A DNA stretch of 54,976 nt from Bacteroidales bacterium (GTDB lineage: Bacteria; Bacteroidota; Bacteroidia; Bacteroidales; 4484-276). A program made the position numbers and the translations under genes. Below the pieces are notes generated by a model, which did no database searches, was not told where the DNA came from, and worked only from the letters and a program-made list of their open reading frames with translations. Below are positions 1 through 8,712 of this stretch, one piece after another (the first letter of the stretch is position 1; each line of letters starts with the position of its first letter). The stretch covers positions 1 to 54,976 of the forward strand of contig JACZJL010000089.1 of assembly GCA_014860585.1 (NCBI GenBank), written 5' to 3'.

Positions 1-83
1 GGGCAATTCCTGATTTTCAACATTTCGGGTTAAATCCAAATTTTTGAGACAGCCCCCTTTATGAGCGATCATCATTTAACTTG

Positions 84-581
84 CTATTTGATATGTTTTT
101 CGATCTCAGGGAGGATTTTATGAGCATCCACCGGTTTTCTGATAAAACCACGCACCGGAAACCAATGCGAAACCCCATCTTCACCTTTGTAATCAATCCC
201 TGCTGACCCATCTTCGATATTTTTTACCAGGATTACCTGAAGATCCTTGAAGTTCGGATCTTTTCTGAACTCGCGGGCCATCTCCTGGATGCTTGGCTTA
301 TTTGTCATCAGGATGTCAATTGACGATTGAATCAGGAATGGAATATGGCTGAACTCCTTGCTGTTGAGCATTTGTTGAGCAAGTTCAAATCCTTCAAACT
401 GGGTGGTCATCATCACATCAAGGATAGCCAGGTCAGGTTGGACGCTCCGCAATTTCTCAATGCCTTCGACTTTGTTCATTGCCGAATGCACTTCGTAACC
501 GTTTTTGAATAAAATCGTCTCCAGCACTGTGATCACATCAATGTCATCATCAACAATCAAAATTTTTTTCTTTTTTTCCAT
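84..581 (-). CDS. Single-domain response regulator (receiver domain)
   Basis: Receiver domain of a two-component system with no attached output domain. An acidic cluster (D11-D13) follows the first beta strand, the phospho-acceptor is D55 in the LAILDVMM strand, the S/T switch lies near S86-S87, and the conserved lysine is K149 in an IRKPVD context. The distance from the S/T position to the lysine is about 60 residues, where about 20 is usual, so some 40 residues are inserted between beta-4 and beta-5. At 165 aa it is longer than the usual 120-130 aa for a lone receiver. It probably works by protein-protein contact or as a phosphate relay. No histidine kinase is adjacent. It is divergent from truA. 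Confidence 0.85.
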   Translation of the reverse strand: MEKKKKILIVDDDIDVITVLETILFKNGYEVHSAMNKVEGIEKLRSVQPDLAILDVMMTTQFEGFELAQQMLNSKEFSHIPFLIQSSIDILMTNKPSIQEMAREFRKDPNFKDLQVILVKNIEDGSAGIDYKGEDGVSHWFPVRGFIRKPVDAHKILPEIEKHIK

Positions 582-784
582 GACAGATTTTTCTTAATTT
601 TTTAACTCACTTTATTTTGGAAATAGCTAAATTCGAATAAATTGCGAAAGATTTTGGTGATTTTGGTTAAAACTTGCGAGGTGTTTATCGACAATAATTT
701 TCGTTTGATTGGGGCAAAATTAGATAATTTTTTGATTGGCCACAGCTAAAATTGACTGTTCATCAATTTTTTCGAATATTGGCT

Positions 785-792
785 TAATTTTG
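785..792 (+). promoter_or_regulatory. Putative -7 box for truA
   Basis: TAATTTTG matches the Bacteroidota -7 consensus TAnnTTTG and lies 19 bases before the truA ATG at 812. No clean TTTG -33 box stands at the usual distance, so this is a partial match. Confidence 0.4.
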
Positions 793-811
793 CATTTTTA
801 ACAATGATTTG

Positions 812-1564
812 ATGCGATATTTTATCGAACTTGCTTACGATGGCTCGGCATATCATGGATGGCAGGCTCAGCCCGGATCGCGGTCTGTACAGGAACAGGT
901 GGAGCTTGGACTAAAGTATAAAGCAGGACTTCCAGGCCGGATTACAGGGTGTGGCCGAACGGATGCCGGTGTGCATGCAAGGCAGTTTTATGCACATTTT
1001 GATTTAGAGATTGAATTGGATGTCGCTGGTCTTGATGATGTAGTTAAAGAGTTGAATAATTTTTTGAACAAAGACATTGTTATCAACCGGATTTTTACCG
1101 TTAATACTGGCGCACATGCACGTTTTGATGCCGTTTCAAGAACGTACACCTACCATATTGCTGTTTCAAAAAATCCTTTTAACAGGCTTTATGTCTGGTA
1201 CTGGTACGTCAGACCTGATCTCAATTTGATGAACGAAGCCGCTTCAATCCTTCTGGATTATTATGATTTTACCAGTTTTTCTAAGTTGCACACCGATGTA
1301 AAAACCAATACCTGCAGGATTACGCATGCTCAATGGACTGAACAGGATAACACAATTACTTTTTCGATCACAGCTGACCGCTTTCTGCGCAACATGGTTC
1401 GCGCAATTGTGGGTACATTAATCGATGTTGGTCGTGGAAAAATATCCATTGACGGATTCAAAAAAATTGTCGAAAGTAAAAACCGTCAAAATGCCGGCAT
1501 TTCTGTACCGGCAAATGCTCTATTTCTCGATCGGGTTGAGTATGACTGGTCCAAAATTTTGTAA
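812..1564 (+). CDS. truA: tRNA pseudouridine synthase A
   Basis: Converts U38-U40 in the anticodon stem-loop of tRNAs to pseudouridine. The family signature GCGRTDAGVHA carries the catalytic aspartate (D51 counted from ATG 812). The N-terminal AYDGSAYHGWQ block and the C-terminal FLRNMVR block are also typical. Length is about 250 aa, as expected. An in-frame TTG lies directly upstream at 809, but ATG 812 gives the usual MRYF start. It stands alone on the + strand. Confidence 0.96.
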   Translation: MRYFIELAYDGSAYHGWQAQPGSRSVQEQVELGLKYKAGLPGRITGCGRTDAGVHARQFYAHFDLEIELDVAGLDDVVKELNNFLNKDIVINRIFTVNTGAHARFDAVSRTYTYHIAVSKNPFNRLYVWYWYVRPDLNLMNEAASILLDYYDFTSFSKLHTDVKTNTCRITHAQWTEQDNTITFSITADRFLRNMVRAIVGTLIDVGRGKISIDGFKKIVESKNRQNAGISVPANALFLDRVEYDWSKIL

Positions 1565-1710
1565 AGGATTTTATTGATCGAAATTTATTTAAATAATTAA
1601 ATAATAGACATTTACAAAATTATTTTTCCAACATTTAATTTGTACACGACTTTCGAAAGGAATTGTCAGGCAATTTTTTTTAAATTCTTTTGTTAAAAGG
1701 CTTGTTTTTA

Positions 1711-1741
1711 TCCGAGGGAGTTAGTTAATTTGCCCCTCGGA
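1711..1741. repeat. 8-bp inverted repeat, possible hairpin
   Basis: TCCGAGGG (1711-1718) and CCCTCGGA (1734-1741) are perfect inverted complements separated by 15 bases. They lie between truA and the small acidic protein. No strong T-run follows on either strand, so it is not a textbook terminator. It could be a weak terminator for truA or a regulatory dyad ahead of the gene at 1807. Confidence 0.5.
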
Positions 1742-1806
1742 ATTAATTGAGTTTTTAATTATTATTTATTGAAAATCAAAAATATAACAAAAAATATTTT
1801 ATCCTG

Positions 1807-2118
1807 ATGGAGAAAAAACGTGTTATCAAAAGTATCGAAAACATTACCGAGGATGTAATGGAGGCGATCAAGAAAAAGTATCCCGACGGATGGTCGAATC
1901 ACGTGCAGCGCATAAACAAAGGCAACAACGATTTTATGCATGTCATCACGGTGGACACTGCGGATGCTTCCTATTTGATTAAGGTGAAAGTGAAAGTGGA
2001 TTCAATAGAGGAAGTTGAAAAGTTTACCAAACAGGTGGACTCGGGTGATGATATTGACAACACTGCCGAAGATACAACTGAAGATGTTCCGGATGTTGAA
2101 GATACAACGGAGGAATAA
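1807..2118 (+). CDS. Small protein with acidic C-terminal tail, unknown function
   Basis: A 103-aa protein I do not recognise. The first ~75 residues are mixed charge and look folded, with predicted strands around MHVITVDTADASYLIKVKVKV. The last ~30 residues are rich in D, E and T and are probably disordered. It has no signal peptide or membrane segment. It starts with ATG in an AT-rich leader. The coding call rests on clean composition and a codon pattern like its neighbours. Confidence 0.6.
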   Translation: MEKKRVIKSIENITEDVMEAIKKKYPDGWSNHVQRINKGNNDFMHVITVDTADASYLIKVKVKVDSIEEVEKFTKQVDSGDDIDNTAEDTTEDVPDVEDTTEE

Positions 2119-2236
2119 TTTACCTAACTTGGAATCAACCTCATCTCTTTTTTCTGTGTTAAATTTTTCAAATATGCGATCAAAGTATCAACTTTGGGGT
2201 TAATTGGGTAAGTTTTTTTATCATTAACCTTGCAAA

Positions 2237-3217
2237 ATGCTCCTTATCCAGCGCAATCAAACCGATCCTTACTTCAACCTCGCAGCCGAGGAGTATGTCC
2301 TGAAGTCATTTACTGAGGATATTTTTATGTTATGGCGCAATCATCCATCAATCATAATAGGTAAGCATCAAAATACATTGGCTGAGATTAACCTGGATTT
2401 CGTCAGAGAAAACAACATTCCGGTAGTGCGCAGGATTTCCGGTGGAGGAACAGTTTTTCATGACCTGGGCAACCTCAATTTTACATTTATCCGCAATGGT
2501 GATCATGAAAAGCTGGTCAATTTCAGGCAGTTTACCGATCCAATCATTGAAGTTCTGCAATCACTCGGACTTGATGCTAAGTTTGAGGGCCGAAATGACA
2601 TCACCGTTAATGGCAGAAAGGTTTCTGGCAATGCCGAGCATGTTTACAAAAACCGCGTGCTACACCATGGTACCTTGTTGTTTTCGTCCAAGTTAACTGA
2701 CCTTTCGGATGCCTTAAAAGTGAGCCCGGCAAAGTTTCTGGATAAAGCAGTGAAATCGGTCCGAAGCAGGGTTACAAACATCAGCGAACACCTGACTTCA
2801 AAGATGGATGTGATGGATTTTAAAACACTCATCCATGATCATATCACAGGCAAATACGCTGATGTAAGGGTTATAGATTTCTCTGATCAGGACATCATTG
2901 CAATCGATGCATTGGTGAAAGGAAAATACAACACCTGGTCATGGAATTTTGGGTATTCCCCTCAATACACTTTCAGGAAAATGCTCAAAGCCAATGGGGG
3001 AAGCCTCGAGTTCTTGCTCGATGTTCAAAACGGTATTATTCAACAGGCAAAGATTTATGGAGATTATTTTGGGGTGCGGGATACCGTAGAAATTGAACAA
3101 TTATTGATTAACGAGCCGCATCTTCCCGAAAGGCTCAGGGAGGTTTTTAGCCCGGTCAACCTTGATCTCTATTTCAGCAATGTTGATCTGGAAGAATTCA
3201 TGTCAGGATTATTTTAA
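2237..3217 (+). CDS. lplA: Lipoate-protein ligase A
   Basis: Attaches lipoate to the lipoyl domains of 2-oxoacid dehydrogenases and GcvH by way of lipoyl-AMP. The biotin/lipoate ligase fold is shown by DPYFNLAAEEYVL near the start, the RRISGGGTVFHDLGNLNF nucleotide/lipoate-binding block (about residues 62-79), and KVSGNAEHVYKNRVLHHGTLL (about 116-136), which includes the catalytic-type lysine. A C-terminal accessory domain follows, giving 326 aa, the usual length for LplA with that domain. It lies 26 bases upstream of the DUF1338 gene, so the two may be co-transcribed. Confidence 0.93.
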   Translation: MLLIQRNQTDPYFNLAAEEYVLKSFTEDIFMLWRNHPSIIIGKHQNTLAEINLDFVRENNIPVVRRISGGGTVFHDLGNLNFTFIRNGDHEKLVNFRQFTDPIIEVLQSLGLDAKFEGRNDITVNGRKVSGNAEHVYKNRVLHHGTLLFSSKLTDLSDALKVSPAKFLDKAVKSVRSRVTNISEHLTSKMDVMDFKTLIHDHITGKYADVRVIDFSDQDIIAIDALVKGKYNTWSWNFGYSPQYTFRKMLKANGGSLEFLLDVQNGIIQQAKIYGDYFGVRDTVEIEQLLINEPHLPERLREVFSPVNLDLYFSNVDLEEFMSGLF

Positions 3218-3243
3218 ATCACAAACATAAACAGTAAACGTAA

Positions 3244-4059
3244 ATGACAATGACTAAAGAAGTAATTTTTGAAAAACTATGGGATATTTACGCCAGGCAA
3301 AATCCTTCCGTGCAGCGGATTCACGATTTGTTTGTCCAGGCAGGTGAAGTAGTTTATAACGATCATATTGCTTTCAGGACGTTCAATGATCCGCGAATAA
3401 ATATCGAAGTGTTGGCAAAACCTTTCATTAAAGCCGGTTATGAAGAAAAAGGGCAATATGTTTTTGAAGCCAAGAAACTTTTTGCAAAACATTATGAACA
3501 CAAATCAGACTCAAAGGCTCCACGCGTGTTTATCAGCGAGCTGAAAGTTGAAGAGTTCAGCGATTACTTGCAGGAAACCATTAAGGCAGCTATTGATATG
3601 ATACCTGCTGATATGTTAAATTCTGACGAACTGATATACGCCGGTAACCTATGGGGCTCGCCATCCTATGAGACATATGAGCAGTTGCGTCAGGAATCTG
3701 AATATGCCGGCTGGCTTTATGTGTATGGCTTTTGCGCCAATCATTTCACGGTGAGTGTTAATGGGCTTGGAACTCTACATTCAGTGGAAAAAGTGAATAG
3801 TTTCCTGAAGAAAAACGGTTTTCAGATCAACGATTCTGGTGGTGAGGTCAAAGGAACACCGGCGGAATTATTAGAACAGTCGAGTATCAAATCGGAGATG
3901 ATACCTGTTGATTTTGAAGAAGGATCATTCGAAATTCCTGGTTGTTATTACGAATTTGCCCGGCGTTATCCCGACGCAAATGGTGAACTTTACTCAGGTT
4001 TCATTGCCAAGTCAGCGGATAAGATTTTCGAAAGTACCGATTTCTATAATAAAGGTTAA
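3244..4059 (+). CDS. DUF1338 protein, 2-oxoadipate dioxygenase/decarboxylase (HglS/YdcJ) family
   Basis: Non-haem iron enzyme of the DUF1338 family. Characterised HglS members convert 2-oxoadipate to 2-hydroxyglutarate in lysine breakdown. Candidate metal ligands are the His in NDHIAFRTF near the N-terminus, the His in CANHFTVSV in the middle, and the Glu in CYYEFARRYP near the C-terminus, which matches the family's two-His/one-Glu layout. At 271 aa it is shorter than the proteobacterial HglS form, as is usual for Bacteroidota members. The substrate in this organism is inferred; no lysine-catabolic neighbours are visible. Confidence 0.8.
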   Translation: MTMTKEVIFEKLWDIYARQNPSVQRIHDLFVQAGEVVYNDHIAFRTFNDPRINIEVLAKPFIKAGYEEKGQYVFEAKKLFAKHYEHKSDSKAPRVFISELKVEEFSDYLQETIKAAIDMIPADMLNSDELIYAGNLWGSPSYETYEQLRQESEYAGWLYVYGFCANHFTVSVNGLGTLHSVEKVNSFLKKNGFQINDSGGEVKGTPAELLEQSSIKSEMIPVDFEEGSFEIPGCYYEFARRYPDANGELYSGFIAKSADKIFESTDFYNKG

Positions 4060-4107
4060 ATTCAATCATAACTTCATTTATTGAAAGGTCTTCATAACTG
4101 TCTCATG

Positions 4108-4148
4108 ACTAAAAAATACTCAACTTTTTACAAAGAATATTTTTTAGT
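4108..4148. repeat. 11-bp AT-rich inverted repeat upstream of rpsP
   Basis: ACTAAAAAATA (4108-4118) and TATTTTTTAGT (4138-4148) are perfect inverted complements with a 19-base spacer, between the DUF1338 stop and rpsP. It could be a weak terminator for the upstream gene, since the right arm is itself T-rich. It could also be regulatory for rpsP. A near-consensus -7 box (GATCTTTG, around 4162) lies just downstream. Confidence 0.4.
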
Positions 4149-4213
4149 TCGTGAAAAAGTATGATCTTTGCCGCCCAATTTTCAATTGTTTATTAATCAT
4201 TTAATTAAGTAAA

Positions 4214-4774
4214 ATGCCAACAAAAATCAGATTGCAGAGACATGGTAAAAAGGGGCGTCCCTTCTACCATATTGTTATTGCGGATGGTCGGGCACCACGT
4301 GACGGAAGATTTACCGAAAGGATTGGTACTTACAACCCGGTTGCAAATCCGGCAGAGATCAACCTTGACTTCGACAAAGCCTTGTATTGGCTCCAGGTCG
4401 GCGCTCAACCTACTGACACAGTCCGCGCACTCCTTTCGATGAGGGGTGTTATTTACAAAAATCACCTGCTGAAGGGGGTTGCAAAAGGGGCTTTTTCAGC
4501 CGATGAAGCCGAAGTGAAATTTCAGGAGTGGATGGATGCCAAGCAACAAAGATTGCTCAATTCAATCAAAGAAGCTGAAAACAAGAAACGTACAGATTTG
4601 AAGAAAGCCCACGAAGAAGAGGTAAAAATCAAGGAAGAACGCGCTGCTGAAATCGCTAAAAAACGTGCTGACGAAATCGAAAAACAGGTTAGAGCCGCAC
4701 AGGAAAAGAAAGCAGCCAAAGAACAAGCTGCAATGGCTGAGAATGCTGATGCAGCAACGGATGCAGAAGAATAA
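4214..4774 (+). CDS. rpsP: 30S ribosomal protein S16 with long C-terminal extension
   Basis: Small-subunit ribosomal protein. The N-terminal ~80 residues are canonical S16 ([24 protein letters not shown]..., then GTYNPVANP). A charged, Lys/Glu/Ala-rich tail of about 100 residues follows and is predicted to be helical or coiled. Total is 186 aa where most bacteria have 80-90. Such tails are common in Bacteroidota S16. It is first in an rpsP-rimM-trmN6 cluster, but a hairpin terminator separates it from rimM. Confidence 0.97.
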   Translation: MPTKIRLQRHGKKGRPFYHIVIADGRAPRDGRFTERIGTYNPVANPAEINLDFDKALYWLQVGAQPTDTVRALLSMRGVIYKNHLLKGVAKGAFSADEAEVKFQEWMDAKQQRLLNSIKEAENKKRTDLKKAHEEEVKIKEERAAEIAKKRADEIEKQVRAAQEKKAAKEQAAMAENADAATDAEE

Positions 4775-4826
4775 ACCGGGATTAATCAGATAGATAGCTT
4801 CAGATTAGTTCATAAATTTAAGAAGG

Positions 4827-4867
4827 CCGGAGAAAATAAGCATTAGCGGATTTTCTTCGGTTTTTTT
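4827..4867 (+). terminator. Rho-independent terminator/attenuator between rpsP and rimM
   Basis: CCGGAGAAAA (4827-4836) pairs with TTTTCTTCGG (4851-4860), a 10-bp stem with one G-U pair and a 14-base loop. It is followed at once by seven T residues (4861-4867). The rimM ATG begins only nine bases after the T-run. The rimM promoter is therefore upstream of the hairpin, with partial read-through, or not recognisable. Confidence 0.75.
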
Positions 4868-4876
4868 GTATCAATT

Positions 4877-5395
4877 ATGCAAAAAGAAGATTTTTTCTTA
4901 CTTGGTAAAATCACAAAGTTCAACAAAAAATCTGGTGATGTAACCATCTTAGCGGTTACCGATTCCCCGGAAACTTACATCAATTCTGGAGTGTTGTTCC
5001 TCGAAATCGATGGCGGATTAGTACCTTTTTTTGTTCGGGATTTAAAGTTGAAAGGTCAGGATGGCTTTCAGGTTCTGTTTGAAGACTATGATTTTCCGGA
5101 GAAGGCACAACATCTTGTTGGACTGAGCGTATTTCTACCGTCGGAACAGTTGACGGAACTTGCTTCGGATCAATTTTACTTTCATGAAATTTTGGAATTT
5201 ATGGTCATCGATGTCAAGATAGGAGAGTTAGGTCCAATCAACCAGGTACTTGAAGCGCCAGAGCAGAACTTGCTGCAGGTTTTTTATCACAAAAAGGAAG
5301 TTCTTATTCCCCTCGTTGACGATTTTATCGTTCGTATTAACAAGCGCAAAAAGCAGCTTTTTATGGATCTGCCCGACGGATTAATTGATCTTTAA
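4877..5395 (+). CDS. rimM: 16S rRNA processing protein RimM
   Basis: Ribosome maturation factor that binds S19 and assists assembly of the 30S head. The N-terminal RimM domain shows LLGKITKFNKKSGDVTI and FLEIDGGLVPFFVRDLKLKG. The C-terminal PRC-barrel part shows GELGPINQVLEAPEQNLLQV and VLIPLVDDFI. Length (172 aa) is normal. Its place after rpsP is conserved in many bacteria. Confidence 0.94.
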   Translation: MQKEDFFLLGKITKFNKKSGDVTILAVTDSPETYINSGVLFLEIDGGLVPFFVRDLKLKGQDGFQVLFEDYDFPEKAQHLVGLSVFLPSEQLTELASDQFYFHEILEFMVIDVKIGELGPINQVLEAPEQNLLQVFYHKKEVLIPLVDDFIVRINKRKKQLFMDLPDGLIDL

Positions 5396-5416
5396 TTCAA
5401 AGTGAGAATTGTTTCC

Positions 5417-6136
5417 ATGGAAAGGTTCAGATTTAAACAATTCAGTGTTTCACATCATCGGTCTGCAATGAAAGTTGGTACTGATGCAGTATTGTTGGGA
5501 ACATTGGCGCCTGTTCGCCAAAATTGTGAAAAAATACTCGATGTAGGAACAGGCTGCGGAATCATTGCACTAATGCTCGCACAACGATCATCTTCACGTG
5601 TTGATGCAATTGATATTGATGCACCATCAGTAGCCGAAGCCAGAGAAAATTTCAGGCAGTCTCCCTGGAGTAGCAGGCTCAATGCCATCAATGTATCTTT
5701 TCAGCATTTTGCTGGTAATATTGAAAGCAGTTACGACCTGATTGTAAGCAATCCACCCTTTTTTCAGAATAGCCTGTTACCTGTGAATGAACGACTAAGT
5801 CTGGCAAAACATAACCATCAGCTGGACTTTAAAAGCTTTATCGGATCATCGGATAAACTTTTAACCCCCCGGGGGCTGATCGCTATCATTTTGCCGGTGT
5901 ACGAAGCTGATCAATTTCTTGAACGGGCTGTTTCGATGAATTTTTACCTGATGCACTGTTACTCGATTATCCCTGTTACAGATAAAAATCCTAACAGGAA
6001 AGTGATGCTATTTTCAAGAGAAAAACCTGAAAATCAAGTTTTCAGTGAGATTACTTTAAGAATGCATTCAGGGGAATTTTCTAAAGAGTACCGGCAGCTT
6101 ACAACTGATTTTCATCCGGATGAATATTTCTGTTGA
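5417..6136 (+). CDS. trmN6: tRNA1(Val) A37 N6-methyltransferase
   Basis: SAM-dependent methyltransferase of the YfiC/TrmN6 family, which makes m6A37 in tRNA1(Val). Motif I is ILDVGTGCGIIALMLAQ and the N6-adenine methylase motif IV is NPPF, in LIVSNPPFFQNS. The N-terminal FKQFSVSHHRSAMKVGTDAVLLG block is diagnostic. A GTG at 5402 is in frame, but ATG 5417 gives the usual family N-terminus. It lies directly downstream of rimM and is convergent with the next gene. Confidence 0.9.
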   Translation: MERFRFKQFSVSHHRSAMKVGTDAVLLGTLAPVRQNCEKILDVGTGCGIIALMLAQRSSSRVDAIDIDAPSVAEARENFRQSPWSSRLNAINVSFQHFAGNIESSYDLIVSNPPFFQNSLLPVNERLSLAKHNHQLDFKSFIGSSDKLLTPRGLIAIILPVYEADQFLERAVSMNFYLMHCYSIIPVTDKNPNRKVMLFSREKPENQVFSEITLRMHSGEFSKEYRQLTTDFHPDEYFC

Positions 6137-6145
6137 CAGATTAAC

Positions 6146-7606
6146 TCATTGTTTAGACGAATTGACTCTATACCGTATGATGTTGGTGGCCATCCCGTTG
6201 AACACAAAAAAGTGGAAAGGCATAACGGCATACCAATATAGCCGTCCTGCAAGGCCGGTGGGGCGAAAGGTTGCAGTCTGCTGAAGAAACTGCCCCCCAT
6301 CTTTCTCGATAATTTTAAACTCTAGCCAGGCTTCACCCGGAAGTTTCATTTCAGCATACAGCAGCAAACGTTTATTTTGCCGGTCAGCAGCCAGTACACG
6401 CCAGAAATCAAGCGTATCTCCCGTTTGTACATTGCTGGGATTCGTTCTTCCACGCCTCAGCCCGACTCCACCGGACAATTTGTCAATGAAGCCTCTGAGT
6501 CTCCAAAGCCAGTCACCATAGTACCACCCACGATCCCCGCCGATTGACCAGATATTGTCCAGAACCTGGTTCACCTCACAGGTAATTGGTTTTTCTCGTT
6601 TGTCACTATAACAGCCGAATGAAGGTACTTTTATATGGTCAAGCAAAGAGTTGTCAGCAAAACTCGAAGCGAGTGCATCTTTCCAGCTCGAAATAACCAT
6701 ATTTTGTTCAATTCGCTGAAATGCCATAAGAACGGCTTCCTTGTAAGGGATTGGGTGAATACCGAGAAGTTTCTCGAGTTGATTGTCCCTTGCTATCACT
6801 TCAACTTTCATGCTGTTAACCAGATTAATAGCAAGTTTGTAGGAAGTGGAAGTGACAAAATAAAGCCAATAGGAAGATAGCCGGGGTGTCATGACCGGCA
6901 CGGTGTAAATGAACCGTTTTAATCCGCGCGCATCGGCATATTGCAGTAGCATTTCCTTATAGGTCAAAACTTCAGGTCCACCCACATCAAAGGACTTGTT
7001 GAAGGTCTCACTTCTGAGCAATACTCCAGTAAGGTACTCAATCACATTCCGGACAGCAAGGGGCTGGTTTTTTGTATTTAGCCATCTCGGCGCCACCATT
7101 ATCGGAAGTTTTTCGACCAGGTCGCGGATAATTTCAAAAGACGCGCTTCCTGAACCAACTATAATCCCTGCCCTGATGGCAGTAAGTGGAATATGACTTT
7201 GCCCGAGTATATCCTCTACTTTTTTCCTTGATGCAAGGTGCTTTGATAACTTTTCTTCGTTTGTAATTCCCCCTAAATATATGATCTGTCGCGCTGATGT
7301 TTTCTCAATTAGTTGGATAAAGTTGTAAGCTGTGGTGGCCTCCAGCTTTTCAAAATCGTTGATATTGGCACTCATGGAGTGGATCAGATAGTAAGCCACA
7401 TCAACATCCTTGATTTCACCAGCATCAGGCGCCTCTTTCAGGAAATCAACCTCTAGCAACGAGAGGTCAGAATGTGTTAAGAGTAACTCAGCAGGGAAAC
7501 GCTGCGTATCCCTTACACAACAAACAACCTGATGACCTTTACTGAGTAAAACCATGAGTAATCTTTTACCGATGTACCCGGTGGCGCCTGTGAGGAGAAC
7601 TTTCAT
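6146..7606 (-). CDS. NAD(P)-binding SDR protein with DUF2867 domain
   Basis: Two-part protein. The N-terminal ~300 residues are an atypical short-chain dehydrogenase/epimerase domain with the Rossmann motif LLTGATGYIGKRLL at the start. The C-terminal ~150 residues form a DUF2867 domain (WSIGGDRGWYYGDWLWRLRGFID, then FWRVLA and GEAWLEF). This architecture is widespread in bacteria and usually annotated as nucleoside-diphosphate-sugar epimerase-like; the substrate is unknown. ATG 7606 starts directly on the Rossmann strand and is preferred to the in-frame GTG at 7624. Confidence 0.85.
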   Translation of the reverse strand: MKVLLTGATGYIGKRLLMVLLSKGHQVVCCVRDTQRFPAELLLTHSDLSLLEVDFLKEAPDAGEIKDVDVAYYLIHSMSANINDFEKLEATTAYNFIQLIEKTSARQIIYLGGITNEEKLSKHLASRKKVEDILGQSHIPLTAIRAGIIVGSGSASFEIIRDLVEKLPIMVAPRWLNTKNQPLAVRNVIEYLTGVLLRSETFNKSFDVGGPEVLTYKEMLLQYADARGLKRFIYTVPVMTPRLSSYWLYFVTSTSYKLAINLVNSMKVEVIARDNQLEKLLGIHPIPYKEAVLMAFQRIEQNMVISSWKDALASSFADNSLLDHIKVPSFGCYSDKREKPITCEVNQVLDNIWSIGGDRGWYYGDWLWRLRGFIDKLSGGVGLRRGRTNPSNVQTGDTLDFWRVLAADRQNKRLLLYAEMKLPGEAWLEFKIIEKDGGQFLQQTATFRPTGLAGRLYWYAVMPFHFFVFNGMATNIIRYRVNSSKQ

Positions 7607-7714
7607 TGTGATGGAATTGGTCACTTTATAACAATTGGAAGGCAGATTGGTTGTGCAATTTGCAACAATGTGAGCGGTTATTTAGTTGGTAAGCTCCATG
7701 AACCATAAATGTAC

Positions 7715-7722
7715 TATTTTTG
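7715..7722 (+). promoter_or_regulatory. Putative -7 box for the DUF1573-yajC-ybbR-coaE operon
   Basis: TATTTTTG matches TAnnTTTG exactly and lies 32 bases before ATG 7755. A TTG at 7686-7688 is the nearest -33 candidate but sits a little far away. Confidence 0.5.
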
Positions 7723-7754
7723 CCACTTAAATTGTTGGAAAGAGTGAACAAATC

Positions 7755-8210
7755 ATGAGATTATTATTTTTTTTCATTTTCCTGTTAAGTATTAATGTTG
7801 CATGTAACCAAAGGAGTGTTGATCATCTTCCGCCTGACCTGGTGAATAACCCAAAATCTGCCTCGGATAAGGTATCTGGGAACAGCGGACCGGTAATTTC
7901 CTTTGAAAAGGATACCCATGATTTCGGAAGGATAATCCTTGGCGAAAAGGTAACCTACTCTTTTAAATTTACCAATACAGGTCAGTCCGAACTAATCATT
8001 TCCAATGTCAGTTCAAGTTGTGGTTGCACTGTTCCTACATTTACTAAAACTCCGATAAAAGTAGGTGAAAAAGGTATTATATCTGTTGCTTTTGACAGTG
8101 AAAACAGAAAAGGGTTTCAGCATAAGACCATTACTGTGATGACAAACACAATTCCAAATACAACAACTTTGAACATCAAAGCGATGGTGGTTACTCCTGA
8201 AAAAAATTAA
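7755..8210 (+). CDS. DUF1573 lipoprotein
   Basis: Predicted lipoprotein: a hydrophobic N-terminal segment (about residues 2-16) ends at a cysteine in NVACNQ. One DUF1573 immunoglobulin-like domain follows (about 48-150) with the family hallmarks HDFGRIILGE, YSFKFTNTG and SSSCGCTVP. Function is unknown; the fold resembles ASPM/SPD-2/Hydin domains. It is first in the operon with yajC, ybbR and coaE, a conserved Bacteroidota arrangement. Confidence 0.88.
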   Translation: MRLLFFFIFLLSINVACNQRSVDHLPPDLVNNPKSASDKVSGNSGPVISFEKDTHDFGRIILGEKVTYSFKFTNTGQSELIISNVSSSCGCTVPTFTKTPIKVGEKGIISVAFDSENRKGFQHKTITVMTNTIPNTTTLNIKAMVVTPEKN

Positions 8211-8249
8211 CGCTAAACACATTTATCAAATTTAAAATACACAATTTTT

Positions 8250-8600
8250 ATGACCAATCAAATGTTGAATTTTGTTCTTCTGATGCAGGGCACCGAAGGC
8301 TCCGAAGGAGGTGGAGCATCATTTCTCATCATGATCCTGCTAATGATCGTAGTTTTTTACTTTTTCATGATCAGGCCACAGGCACGCAAAGCCAAAGAAC
8401 AGAAAAAGTTCCGTGAAAACCTGAAAAAAGGGGATAAGATCATCACTATTGGAGGTATTCATGGAAGGATTTTAGAAGTGAAAGAAACTACACTGATCAT
8501 CCAGACTGAAGGTGAGGGCCGCTTGCGGATTGAGAAGAGCGCCGCTGCTGTAGACAGCAGCTCACAACTTGACGAGCAGACTGCTATTCAGCAGAAGTAG
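8250..8600 (+). CDS. yajC: Preprotein translocase subunit YajC
   Basis: Small inner-membrane partner of SecDF in Sec-dependent export. A single membrane helix (FLIMILLMIVVFYFFMIRPQ) is followed by a basic cytoplasmic segment and a small beta domain with the family motif KKGDKIITIGGIHGRI. Length is 116 aa. It lies between the DUF1573 lipoprotein and ybbR. Confidence 0.93.
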   Translation: MTNQMLNFVLLMQGTEGSEGGGASFLIMILLMIVVFYFFMIRPQARKAKEQKKFRENLKKGDKIITIGGIHGRILEVKETTLIIQTEGEGRLRIEKSAAAVDSSSQLDEQTAIQQK

Positions 8601-8712
8601 CCGGAAATGGTGTGACCTGTCTCTGACAAATGGTCGTCTTTTGCCAGGTTACGATTTATGGTGCAAATACTGGATTTTGAATTTGTTTGAAACAAATGCA
8701 TAATGCCACGGC

